From positions 132,199 through 196,198 of the forward strand of contig BDDD01000371.1 of the NCBI GenBank assembly GCA_001972305.1: DNA of 64,000 nt. Direction: 5' to 3'. The notes beneath the pieces were generated by a model. That model was not told where the DNA came from. It made no database searches and saw only the letters and a program-made list of their open reading frames with translations. The DNA comes from Cephalotus follicularis (taxonomy: Eukaryota > Streptophyta > Magnoliopsida > Oxalidales > Cephalotaceae). Positions 59,005 to 64,000 of this stretch are shown one piece after another (within the stretch, counting starts at the first letter, position 1; each line of letters starts with the position of its first letter). The translations under genes were made by a program, and so were the position numbers.

Positions 59005-59008
<4 letters not shown>
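56450..59008 (+). repeat. 3' LTR of copia D2
   Basis: At 2559 bp it matches the 5' LTR closely, with scattered changes. It is about 130-150 bases longer around 57825-57960, where it has a stretch (AAAATTAAAACGAGAG...CATACGCCAGACC) not found in the 5' LTR. It ends TTCCAACA at 59008, followed by the target duplication AGAGA. Confidence 0.93.
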
Positions 59009-59042
<34 letters not shown>

Positions 59043-60417
59043 TCATCATGAGGACGTGACATCACTTGGGCAAGGTGGCATGGTGACTCATTATTCAAGA
59101 TTGCACCCAAAGTTTCTCTCTTTATATATGTATGTGTAGTTTTAGCCAAGAATAGGGTTTTTTTTTCGGCTGAGCTTTGATAGGATAATTCATCTAAGTG
59201 AAGGAGAGAAGGATATTAAAGCAAAGTATGGATTCCCACTCATTTTACTAAAGTATCAAATATTCTGTTTTCTTCTGATATTTTGTAGCAGCTTGTTTTA
59301 TTCATACCTTATTTGTTTCTTGATAATAATTTGAATGGTTGAATGTTTTGGAAACTTTAAGATGTCCTCTAAACTCTTATGTTTTATATGCTTCGAAATT
59401 TTATCAATTTCTTGATGAAAATCTATGTTTAAAATTACTGCTCATATTCTGCTAGCAAATGGAACCTACAACTTTAAAAATTCATTGTAGCTTCGTTTCT
59501 GAACCATTTCACCTTCTTGAATTCTTTAACATGTCTACTTTAACTTTGAAGTTTTAAGTTTTCCCTGGAAATTAATGTTTATATATGAAAAATCAGTTTT
59601 ACAAATGTTGTACAATGATGTTTTATGAATGTTTTGAGCTGATCACTCAAAGTATTGAAAAATGTTTTACGAAATGTGAGAATTAATGAACTGAGATGAA
59701 CAACTATTCGATTGCGATCCAAAGAGGGATAATGGAGTGGAGAGTGCTCACGGACATGCATGTGATGTAAGGATAGTAATCGGGGAGTGCACTAGGCCCT
59801 GGTGAAGCATGGTTCAATTGGGTTATTTAAGTGTATAAAACCCCTCAGTTATGTATAAAATGTTTTGATTCATGAGATATGATCAGAAAAGAGATGAATG
59901 TAAAATGTGCTGGTTTTATAAAAATATACTTGAAAATGAATTTCGATGATGTTGTAGTATTATAATTCTTACTGGGTTGTTTATGCTCATTCGTTTCAAT
60001 GTTTTGTTTTCAAATAAAATTTTCAGGAAATGATTGAATGTAAAAGTGGAGCCTTAGAGGGAGCTCATAAAAGATGTTTTGGAAAGAAATTATGTTATGC
60101 AATAATGTTTCGTATAAACTGTTTACGATGTAATAAGTTAATGTTTTCCACTATGTAATGTTTTATGATAGATGATGTACAGATGTAGATGTATAGAGAT
60201 GAATATTATGGTTTATGATGATCTCAAATAACGCTATGATGTTTAGAAGTTAGTGGTTGAATATTGTGAGACACATTTGAGATTTTGAGAATTTAATGAT
60301 AAATGTTAGCAATAAGTTATATTGTTAAGATGGCTAAAGGTTACACCCCCCACGTAACGCACCGGATCCTCGTAGTTCGCTTTGAGCATAAAATAAACTC
60401 GGATCGGGAGCGTTACA
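59009..60417 (+). repeat. 5' LTR of H, second part
   Basis: It begins in the GA microsatellite (59009-59039) that continues the 41822-41856 tract and ends GGAGCGTTACA at 60417. From about 59240 it aligns with solo LTR C1 from about 8080, including GATCACTCAAAGTATT, GGATAGTAATCGGGGAGTGCAC and AAATGATTGAATG. Together with 40173-41856 the LTR is about 3.1 kb. Confidence 0.87.
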
Positions 60418-60421
60418 AGAA

Positions 60422-60433
60422 TGGTATCAGAGA
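60422..60433 (+). other. Primer binding site of H
   Basis: TGGTATCAGAGA matches the initiator tRNA-Met complement except for the last base and lies four bases from the LTR end. Confidence 0.9.
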
Positions 60434-60488
60434 ATTGTTTATTATATTTGAGGATATAAATTGTGTATTTGCTAACTTGATTTTTCAT

Positions 60489-60872
60489 ATGTCAACAACG
60501 AGTGAATCTTACAACTCCGATACCAGTACGACATTCTCCCGTTGTGGATCATCTGAAACAGTGGAATGACAAGTGCAAGTTTTAATGGCTAAGAACCAGA
60601 AGTTTCGAGAGGCAAAAGAAAATTTGAGACAGATTATAGCAAATAACCGAGAGGAATATATATATATATCAAATGAAAGAAGAGTATAGCCTAGAAATAG
60701 CAAGAAAAGACGAAATCTCAAGGAAATTAAGTCAGGATTGAATGTCCTTTTAAGGTATATTTTGGAAATTAACGGAATAATCATGCGGGGAGTTAGAGAG
60801 AATCTGAGGATGATGATAAGGCGTATACAAAAGGAGTTAGCCGATGTTGATGGTTCTAGCGATGAAGATTAG
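60489..60872 (+). pseudogene. Pre-gag leader ORF of H, unknown function
   Basis: From the ATG at 60489 (MSTTSESYNSDTS) one frame runs 128 codons to a TAG at 60870-60872 with two in-frame stops only, a TGA after SSETVE (60567-60569) and a TAG after ISNERRV. It has no frameshift. The product would be Ser/Thr-rich first, then basic and helical (AKNQKFREAKENLRQIIANN, LKEIKSGLNVLLRYILEING, MMIRRIQKEL) with an acidic end (DVDGSSDED). The heptad-like Leu/Ile spacing suggests a coiled coil. B has only 90 bases between primer site and gag and no such ORF. I do not recognise the protein. Confidence 0.5.
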
Positions 60873-61058
60873 AGAGATAAGAAATAAGATTGGTGTATAA
60901 TATGTATAAATGTAAAATATGTGTAAAAAAAATGGAAGTGCAATATAAATAAAAAAGTGTTAGTTTCTTGTAAGATCTGGAGTATTAGAATTTAATTGTT
61001 TTGCCTAACATGAGTAGAATTATCTAAGATTAAGAACTTACTTGTGAATGCTAACTAG
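60873..61058 (+). other. Spacer between the H leader ORF and gag
   Basis: AT-rich, about 190 bases, with no motif I recognise. Confidence 0.5.
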
Positions 61059-62100
61059 ATGGCTAACGTAAGAAGAAATTGTGGTCAAAGAAGAAATGGG
61101 AATGCACACGATGATGGAGAAGACAAATCTCTAAACGCGGTTTTGAATCGATTGGCTCGAGTTATTACAGATAGAAACGGTAATAACCATCAAGCGCCTT
61201 TGCCAGCAAGGCCAACCCTTGAACAGTTCGCAAGACAAAATCCGAAGACTTTCTCTAGAACAGTTGATCCTATGGAAGCCGAGGTGTGGATCCAAGGAAT
61301 TGAGAAGATTTTCAGAGCATTAAATTGCACTGATTTTCAGAAGGTAGAATTCACAATCTACAAGCTAGAAGGAGAAACTGACCAATGGTGGAACATGATT
61401 GAGAGAACAAAAACCCAACGGGAGTTAGAAGCAATGACATGGGAAGAGTTTAAGAAAATATTTATGGACAAATATTTTCCTCAAGCAATGAAGGACAAGA
61501 TGGATGAGGACTTGCTCCGACTGGACCAGGGTGAGTCAGAAACTGTAGCGCAATATGAGGTAAACTTTGCGAGACTGTCTCGATATGCGGCTCACATGGT
61601 AGCAATGGAAAAGGGAATGGCAAATAGGTTTTGCCAAGGTCTAAACCCTCACATTTGAAGACTATTGATAGCAAAAGTCCTACAAACCTACGAAGCAGTA
61701 TTGAGATGTGCATTGAGAATAGAGATGGATAATGAAAAGTATCAACAAAAACGGGCAGAGCAAGGACGAGGAAAGAGGAAGGCAGGTGAATCCTCTGACA
61801 ACAAGAATAAGAAAGTGAAGTCTGACCCTAAAACTTGTCAACAATGTGGGATGGTTCATCGTGGAAAGTGTATGCAAGGAACAGGAGCCTTCTATAAGTG
61901 TGGAAAGCAAGGACATCAGGCAAGGGAGTCCCAGCAAGGGCAAAATCAAGCTCAACGACCAATCAAATGCTATAATTATGGTTAGTAAAGGCACATGTCA
62001 AACCAATGTACTAGACCCAAAATGGGAGGATAAGGAGAGGGTGGAGCATAACAAAGAGCACCGGCTAGGACATATGCGATGACAACTAATGAGGGGGAGA
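61059..62100 (+). pseudogene. Gypsy H gag with damaged zinc knuckles
   Basis: The start is the ATG at 61059 (MANVRRNCGQRRNGNAH). A 199-codon frame holds a Retrotrans_gag capsid domain (EVWIQGIEKIFRALNC, DQWWNMIERTKTQ, MTWEEFKKIFMDKYFP, RLDQGESETVAQYEVNFARLSR) and stops at 61658. The same frame continues with CQQCGMVHRGKC, FYKCGKQGHQARES (both outer Cys changed to Phe and Ser) and CYNYG, two stops, then RHMSNQC (Cys to Tyr). Gag packages the RNA, and the loss of zinc ligands alone would disable this copy. Confidence 0.9.
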
Positions 62101-64000
62101 ATATTAACGACGTGGTGACAGGTTCTTTTACGTATGCTCCAAAGATGCTTATATATTGTTTGATACGGGAGCGACACATTCATTTGTGTCCTTATCTTGT
62201 GTACGATATTTAAGTACTCCATCACAAGATTTGGAGATAGGTATATCAATTGAAACACCAAATGGAAACACCCTGATGGCTGATAAAGTATATAAGTCTT
62301 GTGAACTAGAGCTATGTGATAAGAAATTGCTAGTAGATCTAATACCTCTAGTAATCCTGAATTTCGACATAATACTAGGCATGGATTGGTTCTCGGCAAA
62401 TCATGCCAGTGTCGACTATTTCAAGAAGGAAGTTAAGTTTGCTATACCTAATCAACCCGAGTTTATTTTTCGAATCACGGGTGTTAGTAAACCTTTAAAA
62501 TTCATATCAACAATTCAAGCGAAACGATTGTTGAAAAGCGGTTATGAAGGTTACCTCGCATATGTAGTGGACACCAAAGAAGAGAAGATGAGGATAGAAG
62601 ATGTTCATATTGTGAAGGAGTTTATGGATCTATTTCCCGAATATCTACCTGGTATACCACTGGATCGAGAAGTAGAATTTGTAATTGACATAATCCTTGG
62701 AACGGCTCCTATTTGAAAGAGTCCTTACAAAATGGCACCAACCGAGTTAAAAGAGTTGAAGAATCAATTACAAGAACTTTTGGATGAAGGATTTATCCGA
62801 CCGAGTGTATCACATTGGGGTGTACCGGTGTTATTTGTAAAGAAGAAAGACAGGACAATGAGACTCTGTATAGATTATCGAGAACTGAATCGAGTTACTA
62901 TCAAGAATAAATACCCACTGCCAAGGATCGACGATCTATTTGATCAGCTTAAGAATGCTCGATACTTCTCGAAGATTGATCTTCGATCAGGGTACCATCA
63001 AGTGAAGGTTAAGAAAGATGATATACCAAAAACTGCTTTCCAGACAAGATATGGACATTACGAGTTTTTGGTAATGTTATTTGGATTAATGAACGCTCCT
63101 GTTGTATTCATGGATTTGATGAACAGGATATTCAGTGAATCTTTGGATCAGTTTGTGATAGTTTTCATCGATGACATACTGGTATACTCAAACAGTCAAG
63201 AAGGGCATCAAGAGCACTTGACCAGCGTGTTACAAACACTGAGGAAGGAATGACTTTACGCTAAGTTAAGTAAATGCCAATTCTGGATGGAGGAAGTATC
63301 CTTTTTGGGGCACGTGATAACACGGGAAGGTATCTCAGTAGACCCTGCTAAGACAGAGGCGATAAGAGAATGGCAGAGACCAACAACGGTAGCCGAGATA
63401 CAAAGCTTCTTGGGATTGGTCGGCTACTATCGAAGGTTTGTAGAAAATTTCTCTCGTATTGTGAACCTCCTTACAAGGTTGATGCAGAAGAATGTTAAAT
63501 TCGAATGGTCTGACCAATGCGAAAGGAGTTTTCTAGAATTAAAAGAAAGATTGATGAATGCACCAATATTAGACTTACCCTTTGGATCAGAAGGTTATAT
63601 TGTGTATAGAAATGCGTCTCGCAAAGGACTTGGTTGCGTGTTTATAGGACTTGGTTGCGTGTTGATGCAATAGGGAAAAGTAATCGCTTACACTTCTAGG
63701 TAGCTTAAAGTGCATGAACAGAATTATCCTACTCATGATCTCGAATTGGTTGCAATCATCTTTGCACTAAAGATTTGGTGGCACTATCTTTATAGAGAAA
63801 AGTGTGAAATTTTCACCGATCACAAAAGCCTCAAATATATCTTCACCCAAACAGAGTTGAATATGAGGCAAAGGAGATGGCTTGAACTTCTTAAGGATTA
63901 CGATTGCACTATTCAGTACCATCCGGGAAAAGCAAATGTTGTGGTGGATGCCCTGAGTCGAAAGAGCATGGGAAATTTGGTAATGATGATTACCACACAA
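62101..64000 (+). pseudogene. Gypsy H protease, reverse transcriptase and RNase H, partial
   Basis: Pol is in a different frame from gag (a shift lies between about 61990 and 62150). The protease has an intact MFDTGATHSFVS. IILGMDWF and LPGIPLDREVEF lead to stops at 62714-62716 (after GTAPI) and 63251-63253 (after LRKE). RT has [42 protein letters not shown], the active box FIDDILVYS and [10 protein letters not shown]. RNase H has [10 protein letters not shown] (Asp to Asn at the first catalytic position), then a stop at 63671-63673, [17 protein letters not shown] and VVDALSRK up to the window edge. Confidence 0.92.

Larger units (their letters stand above)
41857..59008 (+). mobile_element. 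Complete Ty1/copia retrotransposon D2, carrying a nested gypsy
   Basis: Two LTRs (41857-44266 and 56450-59008) share start TGTTAGAGTAAGGG and end GGGTTCCAACA. The primer site (44269-44280) and polypurine tract (56439-56449) adjoin them. Target duplication is AGAGA (41852-41856 and 59009-59013) inside a GA repeat of LTR H. Between them are a leader with gag remnants, integrase, a 7.0 kb gypsy insertion (I), RT and RNase H, all heavily decayed. It is 17.2 kb with the insertion and about 10.1 kb without it. Confidence 0.94.
40173..64000 (+). mobile_element. Ty3/gypsy retrotransposon H, split by copia D2, runs off the window
   Basis: The 5' LTR is 40173-41856 plus 59009-60417. Continuity is shown by solo LTR C1, whose single sequence around 8020-8100 spans the break: the words left of D2 (GTGAATTAATTATACTAATTAATGG) and right of it (TTTGATAGG through TGTTTTGGAAACTT) follow one another in C1. 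After the LTR come primer site, leader ORF, gag, protease, RT and RNase H. Integrase and the 3' LTR are beyond 64000. Many stops make it defective. H is inserted in LTR G. Confidence 0.87.

Noticed and set aside
3403..60433. tRNA genes at the TGGTATCAGAGC sites
   Set aside because: Only the 12-base complement of the tRNA 3' end is present, each next to an LTR. No cloverleaf can be drawn, so they are primer binding sites.
1..64000. Any host protein-coding gene
   Set aside because: Every stretch with protein-like wording matches gag, pol or CACTA transposase families. The remaining open frames are short, overlap these in other frames, or lie in LTRs.

Overview
This 64 kb window contains no recognisable host gene. 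It is a stack of nested, mostly decayed transposable elements from a large, repeat-rich plant genome, probably a eudicot. The plant assignment rests on Ty3/gypsy elements of chromovirus type, Ty1/copia elements, 12-nt primer binding sites matching plant initiator tRNA-Met (TGGTATCAGAGC), and a CACTA (En/Spm) transposon with TNP2, DUF4218, DUF4216 and Ptta/En-Spm domains. I cannot name the species.

Layout, left to right. (1) Bases 1-5358: a minus-strand Ty3/gypsy element (A) cut by the window edge; its 5' LTR is 3419-5358. (2) Bases 5359-25966: a minus-strand Ty1/copia element (D1) split by three further insertions: a solo LTR (C1, 7430-9306, duplicated target ATAAG), a complete gypsy element (B, 10496-20273, duplicated target AGAAT) and a second solo LTR (C2, 21497-23348, duplicated target ATATG). 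(3) Bases 25967-29133: an LTR-like block (E) with a 70-bp tandem repeat and an array of ACAGTCGACTGT-type palindromes. (4) Bases 29134-30978: leader, primer site and LTR of a minus-strand copia element (F). (5) Bases 30982-32128: LTR G, related to A. (6) Bases 32643-39852: a near-complete minus-strand CACTA transposon that has lost its 3' terminus and is flanked by two ~0.5 kb direct copies of the same sequence. (7) From 40173: a plus-strand gypsy element (H) whose 5' LTR is split by a complete plus-strand copia element (D2, 41857-59008, duplicated target AGAGA). D2 carries a minus-strand gypsy insertion (I, 47693-54730, duplicated target AAGGT). H then runs from its LTR end at 60417 through a leader ORF, gag and pol to the window edge.

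The insertion order is readable: I went into D2, D2 into H, and H into G; A, B, C1 and C2 went into D1. Element B is the youngest-looking: one reading frame from gag through integrase is interrupted by only four stops, all explicable as C-to-T changes, plus one frameshift before the chromodomain.

The most unusual signal lies in the LTRs. At least four LTR families (B, C, E, I) carry clusters of short near-palindromes centred on GTCGAC or a one-base variant, each with its own flanks (AAGCGTCGACGCTT, ACAGTCGACTGT, AAAGACGTCGACGTCTTT). Other families (A/G, H, CACTA ends) carry analogous arrays of unrelated palindromic words. Comparison of C with H, and of D1 with D2, suggests that half-LTR modules are exchanged between otherwise related elements.
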